Assembly: GCA_934661195.1 (NCBI GenBank)
Contig: CAKUJD010000001.1
Location: forward strand, 310,001-374,000
Length of the DNA: 64,000 nucleotides
From: an uncultured Muribaculaceae bacterium
GTDB taxonomy: Bacteria > Bacteroidota > Bacteroidia > Bacteroidales > Muribaculaceae
Direction of reading: 5' to 3'
This document shows positions 43,047 through 51,881 of the stretch, piece after piece. How positions within the stretch are numbered: position 1 is the first letter of the stretch; each line of letters starts with the position of its first letter. The notes under the pieces are model-generated. The model saw only the letters and a list, made by a program, of their open reading frames with translations. It was not told where the DNA came from and searched no databases. The position numbers were made by a program, and so were the translations under genes.

Positions 43047-44477
43047 TTACTTTTCGCCGCCAAAAAGGTCGAGCAGCAGCTGGTCGATGCGGTTTTTCAC
43101 CGTCTTGCGGCTGCCGTTCCAGTTGTTGACGAGCACGGCAAACGAATAGCGCGGGGCGTCGGCTGGATAATATCCCACGTAGCACTGCACGTCGGTCATG
43201 CTGCCCGACTTCACGGCCACCTTGCCGCTGAGCGCGCTGCCAGGCAGCAGTGTGCCTATGCGGGCGTTCACGCCCACGCGCGGCATGAGGTCGCACAGCC
43301 GCCAGCCGTTGAACTTGCGGTCGGCCATGTAGTTGAGCGCCTGGGTGAAGAATCGGGCAGAGGCCTTGTTGGCGCGTGCCAGGCCGCTGCCGTCGTACTG
43401 GAACAGGGCGCGGGTGTTGAGGCCCGCAGCGCGCCACAGGCTGTCGGCCACCTGTGTGCCGTCGGCAAATGTCGGGGCTTTGCGGCCGCAGTCCACGGCC
43501 ACGGCGCGCAGCACGCCCTCGGTGAACATGTTGTCGCTGCGCTCGAGCAGCGACGATATGATGCGGCTCAGGCGCGGCGACTCGTGGTCGACGAGCAGCG
43601 TGAGCGTGTCGGCCTGGCCGTCGTCGAAGCGCACGGCGTGGTCGCGGTGGCGCACCTTGATTTCGGCCGTGGCCATGGCGCGCTCAAGGCTGTCGACGAG
43701 CAGCGCGCCCGGCGTGGGGTTGGCCACGCGCAGCTTGTAGCTCTCCATGGGGTCGCCGGTGCCGGTCACCACCAGAGCCGGGCGCGACGGCTCAAGTTCC
43801 ACGCTCACGTTGTCGGCCCGGCCGGGCGACAGGCGGTCGACCACCTCAAGGCCTGGCACGTCGGGCACCAGGCGCACGTTGGTCAGGTGCGAGCCGCTCA
43901 CGTTGAAGTTCAGCATCACGCGGTTGTCGCTGTAGTTTAGCCCGTGCAGGCCCATGCCGTAGTCCCACGCCAGGTCGTCCACCTGCCACCAGCCGTTGTG
44001 GGCGGGGTAGGGGTAGATGGAGTCGTTCACCACCAGCTTGCCGTTAATCTTCTTTATGCCGCGGGCGGTGAGCGAGTCCACCACCTCGGCCACAATGTCG
44101 GGCGCGTCCTTAAAGTAGGCCGAGCCCAGTGTGGGGTCGCCTCCGCCCACTATCACCACGTCGCCCTTAAGGCTGTTGCCGTCAACGGTGCCGTGCAGCA
44201 TCACGCGGGTGTGAAACTTGAAGTCGGGCCCCAGCGTGCGCAGCGCGGCGGCCGATGTGAGCGACTTCATGGTGGAGGCCGTAATCTGGCTCTGGTCGGG
44301 TGCAAAGCCCGCCACCAGGGTGTCGGCCCCCACATCGCTCACGGCCACTCCAATCGAGGCGTGGCGAAACATGCTGTCGGCGGCAAACTTGTCGACGGCC
44401 TGCTGCGGCGTGATGGCCGCAGCCGAAACAAACAAAGCCGCACCGGCAAGCAATGCGGCAATCCTATTGAAATTCAT
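43047..44477 (-). CDS. dacB: PBP4-type D-alanyl-D-alanine carboxypeptidase/endopeptidase
   Basis: S13-family enzyme of 476 residues with a signal peptide (MNFNRIAALLAGAALFVSAA). The three active-site motifs are S-x-x-K in TASTMKSLTSA, S-x-N in ERSDNMFTE, and K-S-G in VAVKSGSMTDVQ. It trims peptide stems and cleaves cross-links of peptidoglycan in the periplasm. A single gene upstream of the acidic hypothetical, with about 117 bp between. Confidence 0.92.
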   Translation of the reverse strand: MNFNRIAALLAGAALFVSAAAITPQQAVDKFAADSMFRHASIGVAVSDVGADTLVAGFAPDQSQITASTMKSLTSAAALRTLGPDFKFHTRVMLHGTVDGNSLKGDVVIVGGGDPTLGSAYFKDAPDIVAEVVDSLTARGIKKINGKLVVNDSIYPYPAHNGWWQVDDLAWDYGMGLHGLNYSDNRVMLNFNVSGSHLTNVRLVPDVPGLEVVDRLSPGRADNVSVELEPSRPALVVTGTGDPMESYKLRVANPTPGALLVDSLERAMATAEIKVRHRDHAVRFDDGQADTLTLLVDHESPRLSRIISSLLERSDNMFTEGVLRAVAVDCGRKAPTFADGTQVADSLWRAAGLNTRALFQYDGSGLARANKASARFFTQALNYMADRKFNGWRLCDLMPRVGVNARIGTLLPGSALSGKVAVKSGSMTDVQCYVGYYPADAPRYSFAVLVNNWNGSRKTVKNRIDQLLLDLFGGEK

Positions 44478-44533
44478 ATTATATCGTTAGTGTGTGTATT
44501 CTCTCGTGCGCCATTGCCAACACGGCGGCGCCG

Positions 44534-45181
44534 TTAAAACTCGCTTTCCTTGCTGGTGCCAAACTCAAGCAGGTTGGCGCCGAAGCCGTCGGCCAGCTGC
44601 ACAAGGGCGCACAGCGGAGTCTTGTCGCGCGCGGCGTTGATGTTGCTCTTGGCCTCGGGGCTTTGGAAGGGCAGGTCCCAGGCCGTCATGTGCCAGCGTA
44701 TGGCCAGCAGCTCGTCTTGCGTCACATCGAAGCCGCTCCACAGCAGCATCACGGCGCTCTTCTCGCCGTGGCCCATGGGAAAGTCGCTGAAGTCCACGTC
44801 ATAGCTCTGCACCTCGCGCCAGATGCCGTTGGAGTCCTTGCGCTTCTTCAGGGCCGGCTTGTAGATGTTGGCCTTGCAGATGTCGTGCAGCAGGCTGGCC
44901 ACTATCACGCTGTCGCGCGGCAGCAGCGGCTCAAGCTCGGGGCGCATCTCAATGGCGGCCTCGCGCAGCTTCAGCGCGGCGTGGCACACGTTCAGCGAGT
45001 GCTCCACCAGGCCGCCGTCGTGGTCAAGGTGAAACCGCGTGCTGGCCGGCGCGTTGAAAAAATGGTTTTTGCCCTCGTCGAGATACTCAATCAAGTCGTC
45101 CACCCCCTCGCGTCCCGTGGACTTCAGCAGGCTTATGAACTCCTGCTTGTTGCTTTCTATGTCTGCTTTGTCAAGTGCCAT
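44534..45181 (-). CDS. HD-domain hydrolase
   Basis: From ATG 45181 the protein has 215 residues (MALDKADIESNKQEFISLLK). Metal ligands are in GLVEHSLNVCHAAL and VASLLHDICKANIY (HD doublet), with a later GHGEKSAVML. It is a cytoplasmic phosphohydrolase-like protein of unknown substrate. The promoter box TACCTTTG (minus strand, 45257-45250) lies inside the longer frame that starts at 45274, so the shorter start is right. Confidence 0.8.
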   Translation of the reverse strand: MALDKADIESNKQEFISLLKSTGREGVDDLIEYLDEGKNHFFNAPASTRFHLDHDGGLVEHSLNVCHAALKLREAAIEMRPELEPLLPRDSVIVASLLHDICKANIYKPALKKRKDSNGIWREVQSYDVDFSDFPMGHGEKSAVMLLWSGFDVTQDELLAIRWHMTAWDLPFQSPEAKSNINAARDKTPLCALVQLADGFGANLLEFGTSKESEF

Positions 45182-45362
45182 ATGTGTGTGAATTGTGTTA
45201 TAGTTCCAGTAAAGTGGGGCGTGCAGGCGCGTGCCTGATTTTCCCACTGCAAAGGTAGTGCAAACCGCTTGCAATACGAATGCCGGCAGGCGTTTTTTGC
45301 CCCTTTGGCAATTTTATTTCAATATTTTTGCCAAATGTCTTGGCCGCTTCACTTTTTTGTCA

Positions 45363-45370
45363 TATCTTTG
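45363..45370 (+). promoter_or_regulatory. Promoter -7 box of tRNA-Ser(GCT)
   Basis: TATCTTTG, 33 nt before the tRNA 5' end. Confidence 0.6.
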
Positions 45371-45403
45371 CACTCGCTAAACGGAAAATTCAGCATTCTT
45401 CAC

Positions 45404-45490
45404 GGAGAGGTGGGTGAGTGGCTGAAACCAGCAGTTTGCTAAACTGCCGTAGGGGTAACCCTACCACGAGTTCGAATCTCGTCCTCTCCG
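45404..45490 (+). tRNA. tRNA-Ser (anticodon GCT)
   Basis: 87 nt. Acceptor GGAGAGG/CCTCTCC with discriminator G, anticodon arm GCAGT-TTGCTAA-ACTGC fully paired, long variable arm, T arm CGAGTTCGAATCTCG. No encoded CCA. It marks the left edge of the type I RM island. Confidence 0.95.
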
Positions 45491-45494
45491 CACA

Positions 45495-45524
45495 AGCCTG
45501 GGCCATCAGCCCAGGCTTTTTTTA
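45495..45524 (+). terminator. Terminator of tRNA-Ser(GCT)
   Basis: AGCCTGGGC pairs with GCCCAGGCT, followed by seven T. Confidence 0.85.
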
Positions 45525-45597
45525 TTGCCCATGCCGCACCGCCATTCCGGCTGCGAAATGGATACATAACCGGTTGGCTGTAAACCGTATAACAGTA

Positions 45598-45619
45598 GGG
45601 GCGCGGCATGCCGCGCCCC
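45598..45619. repeat. Solo palindrome core of the dispersed repeat
   Basis: A perfect 22-bp palindrome built on GCGCGGCATGCCGCGC with G/C extensions, the same core as in the 2.7-kb array and at 54.57 and 61.02 kb. Confidence 0.7.
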
Positions 45620-45757
45620 CATATAACTTATTAAAAAAAGCAACGCGCCTTTGTGCCGAAACGGCGGCGGCCAGTGGACGCGGGCTTTATTCGCCGGAGT
45701 CGGGCTGGTAGGTGTGCCGCCGCTCGGCGGCAGTGGCGGCTGGCACACCGCCGGCCG

Positions 45758-48700
45758 TCAGATAGCGCACGCCCCGCCGCCGTGGCACGCGCCGTCAATG
45801 CCATCTGAGCAGCATGCGGTGACGTAGATATACATCGACACTACCACCCTTATTGCACCGTCGACCTCGGCTTCGGTAGTCGACGGCGCATTATGCGCCT
45901 CATTGTTTCTCCAGTTCCTAAGCTGCTGCAAGTAGCTCGAGAATTTCTGTCCATCGGCATCGGCCGAATACCTTAAATTCCACAGGCATGTGAATGCGTG
46001 AATCGAATCGGCCAGAGTCGGGTCTTTGCCGTCGCGTCCGGCCAGCTCCTCGCCGTTGAGCAGGTAATACAGCTTTTTCAGAAACGCCTCATATTTCTGC
46101 ACCAGCGAGTTGAAGAACGAATACTTCACAATGGGGGTGATGTGCGGATTGGTGTATATGTTGTTGAGCGACTCCTTCAAAAGCGTGTCGATGCCGTCGA
46201 GCTTGGGAATGCTTGAGGTGTTGAGCACAGCAAAGAGGCGTCCCACCACCTCAGGCAGGCTCCTCGCGCCGCTGCACACGCCCGCAAACTCGCCCTGCAT
46301 GGCGGCAGCCAGTTTCTGCTTCAGTGCCGCCTCGTCGTAGACAAGGCTCGAGGTGGCCGCCGCCTGCTTGGCCACGGCCTCCACAAATTTGCTTATCAGC
46401 GTCAGCGCAAACCCCTTTTCCCTGTCGAGCACCTCGCGGAAGTTCAAGTATTTGTCGATTTGCTCAACAATGGTGTCGTCGAACTTCTGCTTGCAAATGT
46501 TCATCATCACATCATACGAGTTGCCGGCGCGCGCCGCATCCATTACTTCTGGATCTTTCAGCAGCTCTTCCCATATCTGTTTGATGATTTTGTCATTCTC
46601 ATTCAAGATATTTGCGAAAGGACTGTTCACCATGTCAAGCAATTCTGCCACGGTTTTCTTATCGTCCTCTTTCTTCTGACCGACTTCACCAATGCGGGTT
46701 GCCTTCAGTTCCACAGGCTCGTCTTCAAGTTCGATAGAACCGTCAAATGACAACTGAATGCGCAATTTGTCCAAGTCAATCATACCCAACAGCTCCATTG
46801 GCAGTGTCTCCTTAGTATATGGCAAATACTTATAGAAGACTTTGCAAAACACATAAAACTTCTCCAATTCCGGGTCGGTGAAGTCCATAATCTGTGCCAA
46901 AAAGCCGTATTGACGAACAAAGCGGTTCACCTGTTTGCGGTATTTGTCCTTGTCTTCATCCGACAATGGGACTACTCTTTCTTTCACAATTTTCAAAAGG
47001 ATTGACGGTACTCCGCTCACTCTTGCCTTGTCTACCATCCGACTGCAAACATCGTTTGTCTCATCCTCATTAAAAATGTTCCATCGTTCAACGTCTTCTT
47101 TCAATGTATACACGCGTTGTTCATCCACATCACCCGTAAGTGTTGTCACCGTGTAGTATTTGTTAAAAGCCTTTTTTACGGAATCTGCGTCATTGCGGAA
47201 ATCCACCACAAGCGTGTCTTCCTTGTATGGCCAATAGGTGCGGTTAAGGCGCGAAAGCGTCTGGATGCACTGTATCCCGCCCAAACTGCGGTCAACAAAC
47301 ATGGTGTGAAGCAGCTTTTGATCGAAGCCAGTCTGGAATTTCTCGGCAACTATCAATATTTTGTAGTCATCTTCCTTGAATTTCTCAGCAATGTCGTTGT
47401 CTGTAACCCCATCGTCATTCATGTTTGCCTCGGTGCACTTGCGCCCGTTGCTGTCAGTCACCTCGCCCGAGAAGGCCACAAGAGTCTTTATGGCGCCGTG
47501 GAACCCCTTGGCTATTATGCGGTCAATCAGCTGCTTGTAGTCGGCCGCCGCCTGGCGCGAGTCGCACACCACCATGGCTTTGGCCTGATGGTTGATTTTG
47601 CCGATGGTGTGCTTCATAAACTGGTCGACGATCATGCTGGCCTTGCGCAGCTTTACATACTTTTCCCTGCCCAGCCACTCGCCAATCACCTTCAGCCCCT
47701 TTTTCTCCTCAAACAGTTTTTTTTGGTCGTCGTCGGGGTCTTTCTCTATCAGCTCAAACATCGTCTTGTAGCTCACGTAGTTGCGCGTCACATCAAGTAT
47801 GAACTTCTCGTCGATGGCCTGTTTCATTGAATACAAGTCGTGGGGTTCCTTGCCGTCTTTGCCATACAGCACATAGGTCTTGTCCTTGGGCGTGGCGGTG
47901 AAGGCAAAGTAAGAGATGTGCTTCATCATCTTTCTGGAGTTCTGCATCTGAGCCATCAGTGCATCAAGAGGGCTGTCGTATTCCTCAGGGTCGTAATCAC
48001 CAATCTTCTCCAAGTCTTCCTTGGTAGAAAGGGCATTAACCAAGTCCTTTGCAGCCTCATTGCCAACGGCTGTGTGTGCCTCGTCAACAATTATTGCATA
48101 CTTCTTAGACTTCTCATGTTTGAGGTAATCAAGTGCATAAGCAAATTTCTGAACGGTAGATATAATGATTCTGTTTTCTCCATTCAAGGCGTCAGCTAAT
48201 TTCCTTGAGCCTTTGCGTACGTCTTTCACAGTCCCTGCCGTTGTCTCGAAGTTCACCACATCTTCTGCCATGTTGCGGTTGAGCACAATGCGGTCGGTCA
48301 CCATGATTATGCTGTCGAAAATGGCAGTGCCGTCGGCATTGGTCATGTTGGCCAGCTGGTGCGCGAGCCACGCCATGGTCTTGGTCTTGCCGCTGCCGGC
48401 CGAGTGCTGTATCAGGTAGTTGTGGCCAGGGCCTTCCTCACCGACCAATCGGCGCAGTTTGCGCACGGCGCGAAGCTGGTGAAAACGCGGGAAGATGACC
48501 ACGGTGCGCTTTCTCTGCTCCTTTGTGCCGTTGATTTCTTCCTCGTATGTCTCTTCATACCGTTTTATGAAGTTGTCGAGTATGTCGAGTATGGAGTCAG
48601 CTTGCAGTATGTTCTGCCACATATAGGCAACGGGATATTCGCCTTCGATTGAAGGATTCACGGCCTCACGGTTGAAAGGCAGAAACGATGTTGCTTCGCC

Positions 48701-49315
48701 ACTCAACTTTGTGGTCATAAACACATACTGGTTGTCCATCACAAAATGCACCAGGCAGTTGCGCAGCATGCGGTTCTGCGGGTCACGGTTTTCCTTGTAT
48801 TGCCTAATGCCGTGAGTGTAGTTCTGGTCAGTGCCTTCGTTTTTCAGTTCAAAAGTGAACAGAGGTATGCCGTTCAGCAAAATGCACATGTCCAGTTCGT
48901 TGCCGCTGTCCTTGCCTAAGGAATAGCGCATTTGGCGCACAATGCTGAAACGGTTGGCGCGATATAGTCGATAATTGTCCGTCTCTTCTCCTTCAAGAAC
49001 AGGTTTGAACTGGCAAAATTTCACTTTTGCACCACTAATCGTAAAGCCTTTGCGCATGATTGTAAGGATGCTCTCCCCACGGTCAAGACGTTTATTATAC
49101 TCACGGATTACAGTTGCTGTTTCCTGCCCGGGAAAGTGCTTTGACAGTTTTGCCCACACCAGCGGCTGCTGGCGCAGGAACTGCTCAAGCATCTCCACGT
49201 CGCACAACTTTTCTATATCAAACTGTGCGCTGCTTCTTTGGTTGTAGAGGTCGCTACTGGCAAGATAGTTTGCAATATGCTCCTCAAAAGTTGTTTCGTT
49301 CAAGAGATTGTCCAT
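45758..49315 (-). CDS. hsdR: Type I restriction enzyme R subunit
   Basis: 1185 residues. The N-terminal nuclease region has FTFELKNEGTDQNY, part of the PD-(D/E)xK site. Helicase motifs follow: HSAGSGKTKTMAWL (Walker A), VDEAHTAVG (DEAH box), FTATPKDKT and VAEKFQTGFDQ, then a C-terminal helical domain that binds HsdM. It is the ATP-driven DNA-translocating and cleaving subunit. Composition alternates: 45.8-46.5, 47.4-47.9 and 48.25-48.5 kb are GC-rich like the host, while 46.5-47.4 and 47.9-48.25 kb are AT-richer, as if assembled by recombination. The frame is intact. Confidence 0.93.
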   Translation of the reverse strand: MDNLLNETTFEEHIANYLASSDLYNQRSSAQFDIEKLCDVEMLEQFLRQQPLVWAKLSKHFPGQETATVIREYNKRLDRGESILTIMRKGFTISGAKVKFCQFKPVLEGEETDNYRLYRANRFSIVRQMRYSLGKDSGNELDMCILLNGIPLFTFELKNEGTDQNYTHGIRQYKENRDPQNRMLRNCLVHFVMDNQYVFMTTKLSGEATSFLPFNREAVNPSIEGEYPVAYMWQNILQADSILDILDNFIKRYEETYEEEINGTKEQRKRTVVIFPRFHQLRAVRKLRRLVGEEGPGHNYLIQHSAGSGKTKTMAWLAHQLANMTNADGTAIFDSIIMVTDRIVLNRNMAEDVVNFETTAGTVKDVRKGSRKLADALNGENRIIISTVQKFAYALDYLKHEKSKKYAIIVDEAHTAVGNEAAKDLVNALSTKEDLEKIGDYDPEEYDSPLDALMAQMQNSRKMMKHISYFAFTATPKDKTYVLYGKDGKEPHDLYSMKQAIDEKFILDVTRNYVSYKTMFELIEKDPDDDQKKLFEEKKGLKVIGEWLGREKYVKLRKASMIVDQFMKHTIGKINHQAKAMVVCDSRQAAADYKQLIDRIIAKGFHGAIKTLVAFSGEVTDSNGRKCTEANMNDDGVTDNDIAEKFKEDDYKILIVAEKFQTGFDQKLLHTMFVDRSLGGIQCIQTLSRLNRTYWPYKEDTLVVDFRNDADSVKKAFNKYYTVTTLTGDVDEQRVYTLKEDVERWNIFNEDETNDVCSRMVDKARVSGVPSILLKIVKERVVPLSDEDKDKYRKQVNRFVRQYGFLAQIMDFTDPELEKFYVFCKVFYKYLPYTKETLPMELLGMIDLDKLRIQLSFDGSIELEDEPVELKATRIGEVGQKKEDDKKTVAELLDMVNSPFANILNENDKIIKQIWEELLKDPEVMDAARAGNSYDVMMNICKQKFDDTIVEQIDKYLNFREVLDREKGFALTLISKFVEAVAKQAAATSSLVYDEAALKQKLAAAMQGEFAGVCSGARSLPEVVGRLFAVLNTSSIPKLDGIDTLLKESLNNIYTNPHITPIVKYSFFNSLVQKYEAFLKKLYYLLNGEELAGRDGKDPTLADSIHAFTCLWNLRYSADADGQKFSSYLQQLRNWRNNEAHNAPSTTEAEVDGAIRVVVSMYIYVTACCSDGIDGACHGGGACAI

Positions 49316-49320
49316 TGTCG

Positions 49321-49806
49321 TTAGTTTTTTACAGCCATTTTTTTCACTTCGTTGATCTCGTTAATCAACTGTTCTGTTGTCGGCAGATAGAGTTGGTACT
49401 TGCTGGCAAGGATGGTCTTGTTGTCTTCAGGCAAGGCAAGTTTTACTGCCGTATCATTCTGTATAAGCATTCTGTATTGCGACCAATTCAATTGTGAACG
49501 CAGTGCGTTCACAATTGGATAAGTTTTATAAAATTGGCGACAAAAGTTAAGTTGTCGCTCTCCAAATCCACTTCCATATTCTGGCTCAATTTCCTTAGCA
49601 AGACTCTTTAATAGAAACTTACCGTATTCGGCACGTTCTTTCCCTTGTTGCTCTTTTTCCACAATACGCTGCCCTATAGCCCAGTACATTTGTACTCGGC
49701 AAAAGTCAACACTGCGCACGGCATTGGCACGAGCCGTGTTGATAATGGATTTTATTTCGTTGACAAAACCTTGCAGGGTGATGTCTTGTTTATTTTTATC
49801 TGCCAT
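49321..49806 (-). CDS. Internally deleted DUF1016 (YhcG-type) protein
   Basis: The first about 125 residues are the DUF1016 N-terminal domain (QMYWAIGQRIVEKEQQG, GERQLNFCRQFYKTYPI, LNWSQYRMLI). The frame then jumps directly to the usual C-terminal end of YhcG proteins (NDTAVKLALPEDNKTILASK, YQLYLPTTEQLINEI). The PDDEXK nuclease core that normally lies between (full proteins are about 330-380 residues) is missing, without loss of frame, so no nuclease activity is expected. It sits between hsdS and hsdR, 5 nt before hsdR, and may simply keep the operon in translation. Confidence 0.75.
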   Translation of the reverse strand: MADKNKQDITLQGFVNEIKSIINTARANAVRSVDFCRVQMYWAIGQRIVEKEQQGKERAEYGKFLLKSLAKEIEPEYGSGFGERQLNFCRQFYKTYPIVNALRSQLNWSQYRMLIQNDTAVKLALPEDNKTILASKYQLYLPTTEQLINEINEVKKMAVKN

Positions 49807-49843
49807 GTTTATTTTATATCAATATCCTTTGCTTCTTGCAATT

Positions 49844-49861
49844 CGTCGGTCATGACCGACG
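49844..49861. promoter_or_regulatory. Perfect 18-bp palindrome before the DUF1016 gene
   Basis: CGTCGGTCATGACCGACG, 38 bp upstream of the minus-strand ATG and about 40 bp from the REP-like arm of the RAYT element. It could be an operator, or a residual repeat core. The rest of 49807-49900 is AT-rich and empty. Confidence 0.4.
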
Positions 49862-49900
49862 ATTTTATGTTTTACTCAAATTTCGGATTTGGTCCCCAAT

Positions 49901-50563
49901 GGGCTGAAAGCCCAATGAGCGCATAGTCCAGGGCAAGCGAAGCGACACCCTGGGTGTTATCGTATTATCATTGATACGCCCTGAAAGGGCAAAAGCATTA
50001 ATCTTTAAACACATATTCCTTGTTGTATTCTACTACATACGATTCTAAAAACTTTTGGTACTCATCTTGAAACGACATTTTCTTGTGATGTATGCCTTGA
50101 TTCTTTACATATTCCAATGTTTTCTCAACGACAGACTGGCTGACGGAGAAAACACCATATCCATTCTGCCATGCGAATGTGCTATAATATGGTTCTATTG
50201 TTTTCATCCATCTACTGCTGTTGCGTTTTACCTCCTCCACCACATGTGATATAGCGACATCCTTTGACAATAGAAATAAAATATGTATATGGTCGCATAT
50301 TCCACCTACCTGTATGACTTTGCAGCCTGTGGCATTAACCAATTGTCCTATGTAGGAATGAATGCGTTCGAGGTCGCTTTCACGAATAGGAACACTCGTG
50401 GTTTTGATGTGAAATATCAAATGTATGTAGATTTTGCTCAACGACTGTGCCATATTTATTACGCTTTTGCCCTTTCAGGGCGTTGATGGGTATATTGTTT
50501 GTATTCATACCCAGGGTGTCGCTTCGCTTGCCCTGGGCTATGCGCTTGTTGGGCTTTCAGCCC
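49901..50563. mobile_element. RAYT transposase element with inverted REP-like arms
   Basis: The left arm (49901-49995) and right arm (50463-50563) are inverted copies of each other. Each contains a GGGCTGAAAGCCC-type hairpin, AGGGCAAGCGAAGCGACACC and CGCCCTGAAAGGGCAAAAGC, reading inwards. They enclose a single transposase gene. This is the arrangement of a REP-associated tyrosine transposase with its own palindromic repeats. It is inserted between hsdS and the DUF1016 gene. Confidence 0.8.
49998..50453 (-). CDS. IS200/RAYT-type HUH transposase (TnpA-like)
   Basis: The 151-residue single-domain enzyme has YIHLIFHIKTT at the start, the HUH metal site in GGICDHIHILF, and the C-terminal helix TLEYVKNQGIHHKKM with the likely catalytic tyrosine. 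Y1 transposases of this family cut single-stranded DNA at hairpins next to REP sequences. The length is full and no lesion is seen, so it may be active. Confidence 0.9.
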   Translation of the reverse strand: MAQSLSKIYIHLIFHIKTTSVPIRESDLERIHSYIGQLVNATGCKVIQVGGICDHIHILFLLSKDVAISHVVEEVKRNSSRWMKTIEPYYSTFAWQNGYGVFSVSQSVVEKTLEYVKNQGIHHKKMSFQDEYQKFLESYVVEYNKEYVFKD

Positions 50564-50598
50564 GCCTCTGCCTAAATCAGAAGTTCCAATAATTTATT

Positions 50599-51876
50599 TT
50601 AGCAAACCTTGCGCTTGCCTGTCACAACCTCGGTGATGAGACTCTGCTTGTATTCTTGCAAGAGTTCTACTTGGTGCTGGGCTTTGGAGATAGATGAATC
50701 TATAGAGGCACATCTCTTGTCAAGATAATCAATAATTTTGTATTGCTCTTTTACTGGCGGAAATACAATATGACAATTTTTTAGCAATTCCATACTGACA
50801 GCAGGAAACGTTGAAGTTTTTGTTGTTGCCTTACAATAGTCATCAACCATGTATAGGTAATAGAAGAAATAATCTCCTAACAGCTTTTGCGACAACGATT
50901 TACGAATTTTTAAATTCGTAAATCGTTGATTCGCAAGCGAATCAACAATTAGCACTGCGTGCTCGCCAATAGTAGCTGTGGTAGCCAAAATAAAGCTACC
51001 GGCTTCAAATAATCCTCCACCTTTGACTGCATCTTCTGTAATATATTGCTTGGCCTCTTTAAGTTTCCTTCCACACTCTCTAATGTCTTCCATTCTATAC
51101 CATGGAATGGTTCCATCCTCCCAAAATTCAGGATTAGCCTTTGATGGCGTGTAGCCATTTCTTAACTCGCAAACAAAACGCAAACGAAGATTGTTCCAAT
51201 TACTTGGTATATCACCAATCCACTCCATCCCAGAATCTTTCATTTCCACATTCGGGTTAAGTCCTTTCGTAACGGCATGGGTGATGACACTCTGCTTCAA
51301 TTCTTGGAGCAAAGCGATGCGCTTCTGTTGAGCAGATATAACATTGTCTATCTCGGAACATTTCTTGTCGAGATAATTGGCAATACCTTCTTGTTCTATA
51401 ATAGTAGGTACTGGTAAAAACGTGTTATATATATCATATACAGACAAATGTTTTACAGTTGTTGCATATGTTACATTGTTTATCACTGTTAATGGAAGAG
51501 ACAGCATATAAAATGCATAGCGAGTATTCATTTTTGAACATTCGTTTATCTTACAAACTCGCTGATTTAATAATGCGTTAGGACCATTCCATCTTGAAAC
51601 ATTGAAATCTCCGTCCATTCCTATCAATACTTCACCTTTCTTAATAACAGATTCTTTTGGATAATCACCACTATAATATACTTCTGTTGAAGAATTATTT
51701 ATATCTCGTATTCTAATTAGTGGCATATAACGATCATCATACTCGAATTTTTTAGAATCAAAGGGAAAGCCTGACAGTATACTAAGCACATACTTTCCAC
51801 GAAGTATCTCCCAATGGCTCGGCACTTCGCCAATCCATTCCACGCCACTATCTTTATATGAATCATATTGCTTCAT
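50599..51876 (-). CDS. hsdS: Type I restriction-modification specificity subunit
   Basis: 425 residues with the usual two target-recognition domains. The first half starts YKDSGVEWIGEVPSHWEIL and ends with the helix ISAQQKRIALLQELKQSVIT. The second starts MKDSGMEWIGDIPSNWNNL and ends HQVELLQEYKQSLITEVVTG. The repeated frame around each domain is visible at protein level. It determines the recognised DNA site and bridges two HsdM. It starts 5 nt after hsdM. The second domain contains unusual palindromes (50893-50946). Confidence 0.92.
   Translation of the reverse strand: MKQYDSYKDSGVEWIGEVPSHWEILRGKYVLSILSGFPFDSKKFEYDDRYMPLIRIRDINNSSTEVYYSGDYPKESVIKKGEVLIGMDGDFNVSRWNGPNALLNQRVCKINECSKMNTRYAFYMLSLPLTVINNVTYATTVKHLSVYDIYNTFLPVPTIIEQEGIANYLDKKCSEIDNVISAQQKRIALLQELKQSVITHAVTKGLNPNVEMKDSGMEWIGDIPSNWNNLRLRFVCELRNGYTPSKANPEFWEDGTIPWYRMEDIRECGRKLKEAKQYITEDAVKGGGLFEAGSFILATTATIGEHAVLIVDSLANQRFTNLKIRKSLSQKLLGDYFFYYLYMVDDYCKATTKTSTFPAVSMELLKNCHIVFPPVKEQYKIIDYLDKRCASIDSSISKAQHQVELLQEYKQSLITEVVTGKRKVC
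50893..50946. repeat. Overlapping perfect palindromes inside hsdS
   Basis: CAACGATTTACGAATTT (50893-50909) and its complement (50912-50928) form a 17-bp stem with a 2-nt loop. Directly adjacent, GTTGATTCGC (50925-50934) and GCGAATCAAC (50937-50946) form a second stem. They lie in codons for DSLANQRFTNLKIRKSL of the second recognition domain. Confidence 0.8.
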
Positions 51877-51881
51877 ACACC

